From positions 124,001-188,000 of the forward strand of contig NZ_FRDF01000001.1 of the NCBI RefSeq assembly GCF_900143235.1: DNA of 64,000 bases, given 5' to 3'. A model generated the notes under the pieces. It saw nothing but the letters and a program-made list of their open reading frames with translations. It had not been told where the DNA came from and searched no databases. This document shows positions 43,027 to 52,132 of this stretch, in pieces. Origin of the DNA: Erythrobacter sanguineus. Its GTDB lineage: Bacteria; Pseudomonadota; Alphaproteobacteria; Sphingomonadales; Sphingomonadaceae. The position numbers and the translations under genes are program-made. Each line of letters begins with the position of its first letter. Within the stretch, counting starts at the first letter, position 1.

Positions 43027-46000
43027 ATGAACCTCTCCCCACTTTCCTGCGCCGTACTGCGCGCCGGCACATGTATCGTCAGCCTCGCCGCAGCCATGCC
43101 GGTTTTCGCCAGCGAAACCACGGCCAGCCAGCCACAACAGGGCGCGGTGGCGCAGGCCGATCGGGATGATGATCCCGAAACGGCCAGCGGCACGGCGGTC
43201 TCGTCGGGCGAAATCGTCGTCACCGCAGGTCGGCTGCGCGGCCAGCTGGTGGTGGAACAGGCCCCGCTGCTCGAGCTCGACGAGGCGGCGATTGCAGCAG
43301 AGGGCGTGACCTCGATTACCGACCTTATCGCCCAGATCAGCGCTCAGACCGGTTCGGCACGCGGGCGCGGCGGCGGACGGCCGGTGATCCTCGTGAACGG
43401 CATCCGCATCGGCTCGTTCCGCGAGTTTGCTTCCTATCCACCCGAAGCGCTGGCGCGGGTCGAGGTGTTCCCCGAAGAGGTGGCCCAGCGGTTCGGCTTT
43501 CCGCCCGATCGCCGCGTGATCAACCTGATCCTCAAGGACAATTATTCCAACCGCGAGGTCGAATTCGAGTTCGAGGCCCCCTCGCGCGGCGGATTTTTCC
43601 GTACCGAACAGGATTTCGGCTATCTCAAGATTGCCGATGGCGGCAGGTTCAACCTCGATTTCGAACTGACCGATACCTCGCTGCTGACCGAGGATGAACG
43701 TGATATTCCGCAGACCCCCGGTTCGATCTCGCAGGTCGCCGGCGATCCCGATCAGGCCGCATTCCGCAGCCTGCGTGCCGATACCTTCAGCTTTGAAGGG
43801 AATCTTTCGTGGGCCAAGGCGCTGATTGAAAGCGGCACTTCGCTCAGCGCGAATCTGAATTACACCCGCAATGAAAGCCGCAGCCTCGACGGGCTCAATA
43901 CCGTGGTGCTGACCGATGATCCCGCAGTGCCGGGCATCGTGCGAACCTTTGGTGCCGAGACTCCGCTGGCGCGGCGTTCGTCGACCGATTCGCTGTCGGC
44001 GGCGGGCTCGCTCACCCGTCCGGTCAATTCCTTCCGCCTCACCACCACCTTTGATGCCACGCTTGACGAGACCGAGACCGAGATCGACCGCCGCTTTGAT
44101 ACGCAGGCGCTGGTCGATGCCGCGCTTGCCGGTACGCTTGCGCCCGACGGCCCGCTGCCCGCCACTGCCGCGGCTGGCTTTGACGTGGCGCGCAGCCGGG
44201 CCATCAACGGCCAGTCGCTGACCACGCTCGAAGGCCCGCTGGGCGAACTGCCCGCCGGTGAAGTGCTGGCGACCTTCGATGTCGGGATCGACTGGCAGCG
44301 GATCGAGAGCAACGACACCCGCAGCCTGACCGAAGCCACGCTGACCCGCCGCCAGATTTCGACCGGTGCGAACCTTGTGGTGCCGCTTACCAGCAGCCGC
44401 GCCGGGTTTGCCGATGCACTTGGCAGCTTCACCCTCAACCTTCAGGCCGGGGTGCAGGATCTTTCCGATTTCGGCGTGCTGGGTGATTGGAATGCGGGGC
44501 TGACCTGGGCGCCGTTCGGCAATCTCGACCTGTCGGCGACCTATATCTGGCGCGAAGTTGCGCCGGGTCTTGGGGCGCTCGGCAATCCGATTATCGTCAA
44601 TCTGAATGTGCCAGTGTTCGATTTCAGCCGCGGTGAGGTGGTGCTGGCCGATGTCACCACAGGGGGCAATCCCGCGCTTCCGGCAGAAACCCAGCGCGAC
44701 TGGAAATTCGCCGCCAATTGGCGGCTGCCGTTCTGGGACAACACCCGGCTGACAGTGGAATATATCCGCAACCGTTCGGATAATGTCGTCAGCGCCTTTC
44801 CGCAGATCACCCCCGAAGTCGAAGCCGCGTTCCCGGGACGGGTCACGCGCGATGCAGATGGCCGCCTGATCGCGCTTGATCGGCGTTCGGTCAGCTTTGC
44901 CGAAACCCGCGCCGACCGGCTGCAGTTCACCCTGTCGACCAATGGCAATATCGGCGGGGGCGCAAGCGGCGGCTTTGGGGGCGGCGGACGGCCCGGTGCA
45001 TCGGGCGGTGGTCGCCCGGCTGGGGCTGGCGGCGATGCTGCTCCGGCGGCGGGCGGCGCGGGCGGTGCGCCTGCGGCAGGTGGTGCGCCGACAGCGGCCC
45101 AGCGCGAACAGTTCATGGCCTTGCGCGAACGGCTGTGCGCCGATGACGGGCTCGACTTCATGCAGCGGCTGGTGGCTGCCATCGATAGCGGCGCGGATCT
45201 TTCGGCAGAATTTCCCGGTGTCGACCCTGCACGGCTTGCGCCGATGCTGGCACGGTTGCGCGGTGCGGACGGGACAATCGACCCCGAGCGGCTGGCGCAG
45301 TTCCGCACCCGCATATGCAGCGTCGATCCGGCGATATTCGGCGGCGCTCCGGCGCAGGCGGCTGCGCCAAGTGCCATGTCCGCCTTCCGGGAACGCGCCT
45401 GCGGCCCTGATGGCAATGCCGCCATCGCCGAGCTGATTGCGAAGATCGAGCGCGGCGAGGATGTCTCGGCCGAATTGCCCGGCGTCGATCCGGCCTTCAT
45501 CAAGATGGCGATCGATCGTTCGCGCGATGCCGATGGCAATATCCCGCCCGAGGCTCTGGCGCAGTTCAAGGAACGGTTCTGCGCCGCGGCACCGCAGCAG
45601 GCCCAAGCGGGCGGACAGCCCGGCGGGCAGGCAGGCGGCGCACCTGCTGGAGGAGGGGCTCCGGCCTTCAACCCGCTGGCCGGGCGCAATTTCCAGGGCT
45701 GGCGCTATTTCGCCAATCTCAACCACACGATCGAGCTCGACAACCAGATCCTGATCGCCCCGGGGCTTGCCCCGCTTGACCAGCTCGATGGGCAGGCAAC
45801 GGGGGCCTTCGGCCTGCCGCGCCATTCCAGCCGCCTCGAAGCGGGGCTGTTCGGCAAGGGCGTGGGCTTCCGCCTGTCGGGCATCTACACCGGCGAGACG
45901 CGGCTTGACGGTTCCGGCCTGCCGGGCAGCACCGATCTGTTCTTCGACGATATCCTCACCTTCAACCTGCGGATCTTCGCCAATCTCGCCGAATTGACCG

Positions 46001-46173
46001 GCAAGAGCGATGGTTTCCTCAAGGATACGCGGGTGAGCCTGCGCGCCGACAATCTGTTCGATGCGCAGCGCCGGGTGCGGGATTCGAACGGCGACACCCC
46101 GGTCAATTACCAGCCCTTCGTGATTGATCCGCTGGGGCTGTATCTGGGGATTGATCTGAGAAAATTGTTCTAG
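43027..46173 (+). CDS. TonB-dependent receptor with a two-module cysteine insert
   Basis: 1048 residues. The signal peptide (to about VFA-S, residue 29) is followed by a plug domain (about 60-170: SITDLIAQISAQTGSARG, RPVILVNGIRIGSF, VEVFPEEVAQRFGFPPDRRVINLILKD) and a beta-barrel that ends LGIDLRKLF with the terminal Phe. Between barrel strands at about 643 and 878 lies a Gly/Ala-rich linker region with two related modules of about 70 residues, each starting and ending with Cys (LRERLCADDG...RTRICSV and FRERACGPDG...KERFCAA) and sharing SAE-x-PGVDP and ADG-x-I-x-PE-x-LAQF. The ligand is unknown; the insert is probably surface-exposed. Confidence 0.85.
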   Translation: MNLSPLSCAVLRAGTCIVSLAAAMPVFASETTASQPQQGAVAQADRDDDPETASGTAVSSGEIVVTAGRLRGQLVVEQAPLLELDEAAIAAEGVTSITDLIAQISAQTGSARGRGGGRPVILVNGIRIGSFREFASYPPEALARVEVFPEEVAQRFGFPPDRRVINLILKDNYSNREVEFEFEAPSRGGFFRTEQDFGYLKIADGGRFNLDFELTDTSLLTEDERDIPQTPGSISQVAGDPDQAAFRSLRADTFSFEGNLSWAKALIESGTSLSANLNYTRNESRSLDGLNTVVLTDDPAVPGIVRTFGAETPLARRSSTDSLSAAGSLTRPVNSFRLTTTFDATLDETETEIDRRFDTQALVDAALAGTLAPDGPLPATAAAGFDVARSRAINGQSLTTLEGPLGELPAGEVLATFDVGIDWQRIESNDTRSLTEATLTRRQISTGANLVVPLTSSRAGFADALGSFTLNLQAGVQDLSDFGVLGDWNAGLTWAPFGNLDLSATYIWREVAPGLGALGNPIIVNLNVPVFDFSRGEVVLADVTTGGNPALPAETQRDWKFAANWRLPFWDNTRLTVEYIRNRSDNVVSAFPQITPEVEAAFPGRVTRDADGRLIALDRRSVSFAETRADRLQFTLSTNGNIGGGASGGFGGGGRPGASGGGRPAGAGGDAAPAAGGAGGAPAAGGAPTAAQREQFMALRERLCADDGLDFMQRLVAAIDSGADLSAEFPGVDPARLAPMLARLRGADGTIDPERLAQFRTRICSVDPAIFGGAPAQAAAPSAMSAFRERACGPDGNAAIAELIAKIERGEDVSAELPGVDPAFIKMAIDRSRDADGNIPPEALAQFKERFCAAAPQQAQAGGQPGGQAGGAPAGGGAPAFNPLAGRNFQGWRYFANLNHTIELDNQILIAPGLAPLDQLDGQATGAFGLPRHSSRLEAGLFGKGVGFRLSGIYTGETRLDGSGLPGSTDLFFDDILTFNLRIFANLAELTGKSDGFLKDTRVSLRADNLFDAQRRVRDSNGDTPVNYQPFVIDPLGLYLGIDLRKLF

Positions 46174-46180
46174 CGCCCTG

Positions 46181-46234
46181 CCGCGGCCAAGGCCTCGGCA
46201 ATCACCTAAAAGACGCCGCGGCCAAGGCCTCGGC
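46181..46234. repeat. 19-bp direct duplication at the end of the flavoprotein gene
   Basis: CCGCGGCCAAGGCCTCGGC occurs at 46181-46199 and again at 46216-46234. The second copy is the coding 3' end of the flavoprotein gene and the first lies just beyond its stop, so a short duplication with 16 bases between the copies is likely. Confidence 0.7.
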
Positions 46235-47410
46235 GCAGGCAAAGCCGCTCGCCCAGGCCCACTGGAAATTATAACCGCCGAGCCAGCCGGTGACATCCAC
46301 CGCCTCGCCGATGGCATAAAGGCCGGGGACTTTGGCGGCCTCCATCGTGCGGCTGGAAAGCTCTGCCGTGGCGATGCCGCCGGCGGTGACTTCGGCCTTG
46401 GCAAGGCCTTCGGTGCCGTTGGGGGCAAAGCGCCAGTCGGCCAGTTGCACCTGTGCGGCGCGCAGTTCCTTGTCCGAGGCATTGCCAATCTCGCGTTCCA
46501 GACCCAGCCGGTCGGCCAGTGCATCGGCAACGCGATCTGGCAGGCGTTCACGCAGGAGCGTGCGCAGGTGTGTGCGTGGTCGGTCGCGCTTGGTGGCGAT
46601 CAGCCAGTCGCTTGCGGCATCGGGCAGGAAGGTGATGCCTACCTCCTCGCCATGCCGCCAGTAGCTTGAGATTTGCAGGATCGCCGGACCGGACAGCCCC
46701 TTGTGCGTGAACAGCGCGGCCTCGGCGAATTCGGTCTTGCGTTTGCCTGCTCCAGCGCGCGCCAGCACCGGCGCGGCGACGCCGGACAATTCGCGGAACA
46801 GCGCGTCCTCGTCTCCCAGTGTCAGCGGGACGAGCGCCGGACGCGGCTCGACCACCTTCAGCCCGAACTGGCGCGCCAACCGATAGGCAAAATCGCTCGC
46901 CCCCATTTTGGGAATCGAAGGGCCGCCGGTGGCGATCACCAGCGCGGGTGCGCGCCAGATGCGGCCATCGGCGGCGGTGACGGTGAAGCTGCCGTCATCG
47001 CCGCGCTCGACTTGCGAAATCTCCACATCGCAGGTCAGGCTCACACGGTCCGCCGGGCATTCGTCCCGCAACATCGCCACGATCTGTTTCGCCGAACCGT
47101 CGCAGAATAACTGCCCCAGCGTCTTTTCGTGCCAAGCGATGCCGTGCTTATCGACCAGCGCGATGAAATCGGCAGGCGAGTACCGGGCCAGCGCGCTCTT
47201 GGCGAAATGCGGGTTGGCCGAGAGGTAATTGCCCGGCCCCGCGCCGAGGTTGGTGAAATTGCAGCGCCCGCCGCCCGAAATCAGGATTTTCTTGCCCGGC
47301 GCATCGGTCTTCTCCAGCAGCGCGACGCGCAAGCCCCGCTGCCCCGCCTGTCCGGCAGCGAACAGCCCGGCCGCGCCTGCGCCAAGGATGATGACATCGG
47401 TTTCGGTCAT
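46202..47410 (-). CDS. HI0933/BaiN-family flavoprotein
   Basis: 402 residues, an FAD-binding oxidoreductase of the YhiN/HI0933 group. DVIILGAGAAGLFAAGQAGQRG (about 5-26) binds FAD; GKKILISGGGRCNFTN is the family signature; ATGGPSIPKMGASDFAYRLA and the C-terminal GLYAIGEAVDVTGWLGGYNFQWAWASG complete the two-FAD-motif layout. Family members have been linked to redox steps such as bile-acid reduction, but most are uncharacterised. It converges on the TonB receptor with only 28 bases between the stops. Confidence 0.9.
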   Translation of the reverse strand: MTETDVIILGAGAAGLFAAGQAGQRGLRVALLEKTDAPGKKILISGGGRCNFTNLGAGPGNYLSANPHFAKSALARYSPADFIALVDKHGIAWHEKTLGQLFCDGSAKQIVAMLRDECPADRVSLTCDVEISQVERGDDGSFTVTAADGRIWRAPALVIATGGPSIPKMGASDFAYRLARQFGLKVVEPRPALVPLTLGDEDALFRELSGVAAPVLARAGAGKRKTEFAEAALFTHKGLSGPAILQISSYWRHGEEVGITFLPDAASDWLIATKRDRPRTHLRTLLRERLPDRVADALADRLGLEREIGNASDKELRAAQVQLADWRFAPNGTEGLAKAEVTAGGIATAELSSRTMEAAKVPGLYAIGEAVDVTGWLGGYNFQWAWASGFACAEALAAASFR

Positions 47411-47432
47411 GAGCGCCTGCCCCTAGCGGCTT

Positions 47433-48713
47433 CTAAGCGATCTGTGCAGCCTGAACCGGCCGCCGCCGCGCAACGAAATAGAGCAGCGTGCCAACCACCA
47501 GCAGAAAGCCGAACACCTCCCAAGCCTCGGGCTTGGCGTGGCTGGCAACCCACACAGTCGATGCCGCGGCCAGCAGCGAGGCGGGCAGGTGCCACCACGG
47601 CGGGGGCACGGCGTCGCGGCGTTGCAGCACCGGCAGCGCCAGCGCGGCGAGCAGGTACATCAACAGCCGGGACAGCGTGCTGGCCACCGCCAAGGTGGCA
47701 AAACCGGCCCACAGGCTGAACAGGACAGCAATCCCGCCAAAGAACAGGATCGAGACATCGGGCGTCTGAAACCGCCGGGAGACATGGGCGAAGATCGCCG
47801 GGAGCAGGCCTTGTTCCGCCATGCCGAACGTCATGCGCGGGGTCACAATGCCGCCGCCCAGCGTGTTAGCGCAGATCGAAACCGCAGCTGCAATCGCGAT
47901 CACCATCGCGCCTGCGGGGCCTGCCAGCGTCTCTGCCGCTGCCGACAGGGCGCTTGCATTCCCCCCCACCACTGGCGCGATCGCCAGATAGGCCCAGATC
48001 ACCAGCATGTAAAACACCGCCACCGCGCCCAGCGCGGTCATCAGCGCCAGCGGCAGGGTGCGCTGCGGATTGCGCATTTCGCCGGCAGCGAAGGTCGCGT
48101 TCTCGAACGCCATATAGGCATAGAAGGTCAGCAGCACGACGCCTTCGAACTCGCTGAAGCGCGGCAGCGCAAAACCGACCGCCGGATCGCGGGTGGCGAG
48201 ACCGAAAATGATGAGGGCGATCAGCGGGACGAGCTTCATCACCGTCATCACGCCCAGCGCCCCGACCGATGTCCGCATCCCCACCAGATTGATGATGGTG
48301 GTGAGGATGATGAAACCGATCACCGCGCTGGCCTTGATCACAGGGTCTTCCAGCGCGGGCACCAGCACCGCGAGATAGGCGATGGCGACCTGCGTGTTCG
48401 CCGCCACCGCCACCACGCCCGAGGCATAGCGCGACCAGCCCGCCTGAAACCCCAGAAACGGACCGAACGCGGCAGTCGCATAGAGCACCGGCCCGCCGTG
48501 ACTGTCGAACCGCGCGGCAAGGGCGGAGAAGACGAACACCAGCGGCAGCACCAGCAGCGCGCCGAACAGCATCATCCACGGCGCAAAACTGCCCACCGCT
48601 GCAACCATGATCGCAGGCAGTGCGAATATCCCTGCGCCGATCATGCCGTTGACCGGGAACAGCGCAGCGCCCCAGAAGCCCACGGTGCGCGGCAGGATGT
48701 CCGGCTGTGTCAT
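47433..48713 (-). CDS. APC-superfamily amino acid permease
   Basis: 426 residues from ATG 48713. Twelve hydrophobic helices; the first is broken by GMIGAGIFALPA, the substrate-binding GxG motif of APC transporters. The sixth contains FYAYMAFENATFAAGEMRNPQRTLPLAL, the other unwound helix motif. It imports or exchanges amino acids or amines across the inner membrane; specificity is unknown. The upstream region faces uvrC (95 bases between the starts). The flavoprotein gene starts 22 bases after its stop, so the two are probably one transcript. Confidence 0.88.
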   Translation of the reverse strand: MTQPDILPRTVGFWGAALFPVNGMIGAGIFALPAIMVAAVGSFAPWMMLFGALLVLPLVFVFSALAARFDSHGGPVLYATAAFGPFLGFQAGWSRYASGVVAVAANTQVAIAYLAVLVPALEDPVIKASAVIGFIILTTIINLVGMRTSVGALGVMTVMKLVPLIALIIFGLATRDPAVGFALPRFSEFEGVVLLTFYAYMAFENATFAAGEMRNPQRTLPLALMTALGAVAVFYMLVIWAYLAIAPVVGGNASALSAAAETLAGPAGAMVIAIAAAVSICANTLGGGIVTPRMTFGMAEQGLLPAIFAHVSRRFQTPDVSILFFGGIAVLFSLWAGFATLAVASTLSRLLMYLLAALALPVLQRRDAVPPPWWHLPASLLAAASTVWVASHAKPEAWEVFGFLLVVGTLLYFVARRRPVQAAQIA

Positions 48714-48808
48714 CTTGCTTGTCCCCCGCTGCAATGGGCCATCGTGGACTGTGCAAGGACGCAGCACAAGCTTTGCCAAACCCCGCCGCCTTTCCTATCT
48801 GGTCGAGC

Positions 48809-50782
48809 ATGGCCCGAACCCCTGCAGGCACCCCCAACGATCCGCCCCATGGCCCCGGGGGTGCGGAGCGTTTCAACGAGGAGCGCGCCGCCTATACCGT
48901 CGCCAGCGCCCAGCCCGATCTGGAAGGCGGGGTGCAGGCGATCCGCGACATGGTGAAGGTGCTGAAGCCTGTCCCCGGCGTCTACCGGATGTGTGATGCG
49001 CGCGGCGAGGTGCTGTATGTCGGCAAGGCGCGCAGCCTCAAGGCGCGGGTCGCCAATTACACTCAGATCGCCGGGCTTTCGGGCCGCTTGCAGCGTATGG
49101 TCAGCCAAACCCGCTCGATGGAGATCATCACCACCAATTCCGAGGCCGAGGCGCTGCTGCTGGAAGCGCAGCTGATCAAACGCTTCCGCCCGCCCTTCAA
49201 CGTGCTGTTGCGCGATGACAAGAGCTTCCCCTTCATCCTCCTGCGCGCCGATCATGCCTTCCCGCGCATCCAGAAACATCGCGGGGCGCGGCGGGCGAAG
49301 GGCAACTACTACGGGCCGTTCGCCAGTGCAGGCAGCGTCAACACGACGCTGAACGCGCTGCAAAAGCTGTTCCTGCTGCGATCCTGCACCGACAGCTTCT
49401 TTAACAACCGCGACCGGCCTTGTCTGCTCTACCAGATCAAGCGTTGTTCGGCCCCCTGCGTCGGGCGCATTGATGAGCCTGATTATGATGCGCTGGTGGG
49501 CCAGGCGAAGGACTTTCTCGCGGGCAAGTCGGGCGCTGTGCAGGCTGATCTGGAGCGCCAGATGGCGCAAGCCGCCGCGAATCTCGATTTCGAAACCGCG
49601 GCGATCTTGCGTGATCGGCTGCGCGCCGCGACTTTCATCCAAGGGTCGCAGGCCATCAACGCGGCGGGGCTGGGCGATGCCGATGTCTTCGCGCTGGCGG
49701 CCAAGGGCGGGGTGATGGGCGTGCAGGCCTTCTTCATTCGCGGCGGGCAGAACTGGGGCCACCGCGCCTTCTTCCCGCGCCACACCAATGATGTGGACGA
49801 AGCGCAGGTGCTCGCCAGCGTGATGCTGCAGTTCTACGAGGAGGTGCCGCCGCCGCCGACGATCCTCGTCGATCGCGATCTGCCAGAGCGCGAGCTGATC
49901 GAGGCCGCTTTGTCCGAGGTTGCCGGTCGCAAGGTGCGGATCACCATCCCCGAACGCGGCGACCGGCGCAAGCTGATGGCGCAGGCGCAGCGCAATGCCA
50001 TCGAGGCGCTCGAACGGCGACTGGCCGAGACCGGCACCAAGGCCAAGATGGGCCGCGAGCTCGCCGAGTTTCTGGAGCTCGACGCCCCGCCGCAGCGGAT
50101 CGAGGTCTACGACAACAGCCACATCCAGGGCGCCAAGGCGGTGGGCGCGATGATCGTCTCTGGCCCGGAGGGGTTCGAGAAGGGGCAGTATCGCAAGTTC
50201 AACATCCGCGAGGCGCAGTCCAATGATGACTTCGCGATGATGCGCGAGGTGATGGCGCGCCGGTTCCGCGGTTTTGCCGAGGGCGAGCCGGGGCCCGACG
50301 CCAAGCCCGGCGGGCACGAGGGCGTCTTGCCCGATCTCATCCTGATCGACGGTGGCAAGGGCCAGCTCTCCAGCGTGACGAGCGTGCTCGAACAGCTTGG
50401 CCTTGCCGATGAGGTCGCAGTCATCGGCATCGCCAAGGGCCCCCACCACGGGCGCGAGGGGCGCGAGGTGTTCCACTTCCCCGACGGGCGCGAGAAGCTG
50501 CTCCCGCAAGGGTCGCCGCTCTTGTTCCACCTCCAGAACCTGCGCGACGAGGTGCACCGCTATGTCATCGGCGCGCACCGGGCCAAGCGGTCCAGAGCGA
50601 TCACCGCCTCGCCGCTTGACGAGATCCCCGGCATCGGCCCGGCGAGGAAGCGCGCGCTGCTGCTCCACTTCGGCACCGCCAGCAAGGTCCGCGCCGCCGC
50701 GCTGGAAGACCTGCAACGCGCTCCGGGGGTCAGTGCCGCCGTGGCCCGCAAGGTGTACGACTTCTACCACGCGGGTGGGTGA
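48809..50782 (+). CDS. uvrC: Excinuclease ABC subunit C
   Basis: 657 residues from ATG 48809, since earlier in-frame codons overlap the divergent permease start region. UvrC makes both incisions in nucleotide excision repair. The GIY-YIG nuclease is PVPGVYRMCDARGEVLYVGKARSLKARV; the four-Cys cluster is in RSCTDSFFNNRDRPCLLYQIKRCSAPCVG; the UvrB-binding UVR motif is EDxx-like in NLDFETAAILRDRLRA. The RNase H-like C-terminal nuclease has IEVYDNSHIQGAKAVGAMIV and DLILIDGGKGQL, and the end is a helix-hairpin-helix (IPGIGPARKRALLLHFGT). Complete. Confidence 0.95.
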   Translation: MARTPAGTPNDPPHGPGGAERFNEERAAYTVASAQPDLEGGVQAIRDMVKVLKPVPGVYRMCDARGEVLYVGKARSLKARVANYTQIAGLSGRLQRMVSQTRSMEIITTNSEAEALLLEAQLIKRFRPPFNVLLRDDKSFPFILLRADHAFPRIQKHRGARRAKGNYYGPFASAGSVNTTLNALQKLFLLRSCTDSFFNNRDRPCLLYQIKRCSAPCVGRIDEPDYDALVGQAKDFLAGKSGAVQADLERQMAQAAANLDFETAAILRDRLRAATFIQGSQAINAAGLGDADVFALAAKGGVMGVQAFFIRGGQNWGHRAFFPRHTNDVDEAQVLASVMLQFYEEVPPPPTILVDRDLPERELIEAALSEVAGRKVRITIPERGDRRKLMAQAQRNAIEALERRLAETGTKAKMGRELAEFLELDAPPQRIEVYDNSHIQGAKAVGAMIVSGPEGFEKGQYRKFNIREAQSNDDFAMMREVMARRFRGFAEGEPGPDAKPGGHEGVLPDLILIDGGKGQLSSVTSVLEQLGLADEVAVIGIAKGPHHGREGREVFHFPDGREKLLPQGSPLLFHLQNLRDEVHRYVIGAHRAKRSRAITASPLDEIPGIGPARKRALLLHFGTASKVRAAALEDLQRAPGVSAAVARKVYDFYHAGG

Positions 50783-50821
50783 GAGCGGAGGGACGGTCAG
50801 CCCGCCCCTCCGCACATCACC

Positions 50822-51718
50822 TTACTGCCCGTCAAGCGCCTTGCTCACCAGCACATTGACCGAGACGCGGCGGTTCTGCGCGCGGCCGCTGGCGGTGGTG
50901 TTGTCGGCTGCCGGATCGGCGGTCGCCATGCCGGTCGGCGTCAGCATCCGGTAAGGCTTCCACTTGCACACCTGCTGCAGGTGATTGACCACCGCTGCCG
51001 CACGCTTTTCGGAAAGCGCCTGATTGAGTTCGGGCGACCCGGTCGAATCGGTGTAGCCCAGCACCAGCATCAGCGAATTCTCGTTGGCATTGGCCTGCTG
51101 CGCCGCGGCGCACAGTTCAGACTTCGCGCCGGGTGCAATCACCGCCTTGCCAGTGTCGAAATAGACATTGGTGGTGCTTTTCAGGTTGTACTTGTCGATA
51201 TCGCCCAGCCGCCCGCGCAGCGCCTCGGTCGCGGCGGTGTTCTTCTGGATCGAAGCGCCCTGCTCGGCGAATTGCTGGGCCGTGCCGCCGCGGATCATCG
51301 CCGCGATCTGGCGATCATCGCTGGCAAAGCGCACTTCGCTCGCCACCAGCCCATCGCCGTACTGGCGCGTGCGCACCCGCACCGGCAGGCCGTTGATCAG
51401 GGCGCTCTGGTCGAAGGTCTTGTTGCCGATCCCCAAAAAGCCCCCGCGGGTGCGGATTTCGGTGTCGGGATGCAGCGTCAGGATCGTGCTGGTGCCGTCT
51501 TCCGATGTCACCTGCAGCCGCTGGCCCTGCCGGGCGGAGATGATGCCATCGATCCGCGGACCTTCGGCCATGTCGGTCATGGTCGGCAGGTTGCCATAGA
51601 CCGTGGTCAGAACCTCTCCTTCACGGGTGTTCTGGGCGGCAAGGCCGGTCGCTGCCGGCAACGCAAGCGCGGCAAGCAGCGCAAGGGTAAGTGGGGCGCG
51701 GATGGGGGTGTTCACCAT
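50822..51718 (-). CDS. OmpA-family outer membrane protein
   Basis: 298 residues from ATG 51718. The signal peptide TLALLAALALPAATGLAA ends near residue 30. The middle (about 45-150) is beta-rich with DGIISARQGQRLQV and FLGIGNKTFDQ, perhaps an OB-like domain. The C-terminal OmpA domain (about 185-290) has YFDTGKAVIAPGAK, LVLGYTDSTGSPELNQALSEKRAAAVVNHL and the final GRAQNRRVSV, which bind peptidoglycan. It probably anchors the envelope; with two Cys (LCAAAQQ, QVCKW) it may have a disulfide. Convergent with uvrC. Confidence 0.87.
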   Translation of the reverse strand: MVNTPIRAPLTLALLAALALPAATGLAAQNTREGEVLTTVYGNLPTMTDMAEGPRIDGIISARQGQRLQVTSEDGTSTILTLHPDTEIRTRGGFLGIGNKTFDQSALINGLPVRVRTRQYGDGLVASEVRFASDDRQIAAMIRGGTAQQFAEQGASIQKNTAATEALRGRLGDIDKYNLKSTTNVYFDTGKAVIAPGAKSELCAAAQQANANENSLMLVLGYTDSTGSPELNQALSEKRAAAVVNHLQQVCKWKPYRMLTPTGMATADPAADNTTASGRAQNRRVSVNVLVSKALDGQ

Positions 51719-52132
51719 GTTGATACTCCTGTCGTTCGGGCCGGCGATCCCGGGGGTGGCCCTTGCTTGGCATTGTGCAACCAGACCGGTGTTCATGCCA
51801 ACCTTGCTCGCAGATGAACATGGCCTGCCAGGTTACCACAGGAGCGGGCAACCGGGGCAGGGGATACGACGAGCCGAGTCGCAGCCGCCGCGTGTTGGAG
51901 ACACATGAGACACTGTCCAGGGACAGAAAAACCGCCGATCATCGCCATCGCCTTCAGGCCCGGCGATAGCGCCGCGGCGATTCGCGCGAAGATCAGGGCA
52001 GGCGATGGCATCACGGGCATGGAGCCAGACCTACCGCCGCGCGCCGCAGTAGGAAAGCGGCCCCGCGTTTGATTCCGGGAATGATCGCTCGCACGGCAGG
52101 ATGGCGCTGTCCCGCCATGCCCGCCGCGCCGT
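51719..52132. other. Gene-free stretch
   Basis: In 414 bases no frame with convincing codon pattern, tRNA, repeat or strong hairpin is visible; the small open frames are arginine- and proline-rich and look like noise. The left part probably holds the promoter of the OmpA-family gene; the right part is downstream of the carotenoid oxygenase. Confidence 0.5.

Noticed and set aside
42760-46551. Very long open frame on the minus strand opposite the TonB receptor
   Set aside because: It mirrors the codon pattern of the receptor on the other strand, has no recognisable motif and starts and ends inside infA and the flavoprotein gene. GC-rich genes commonly leave such antisense frames open.
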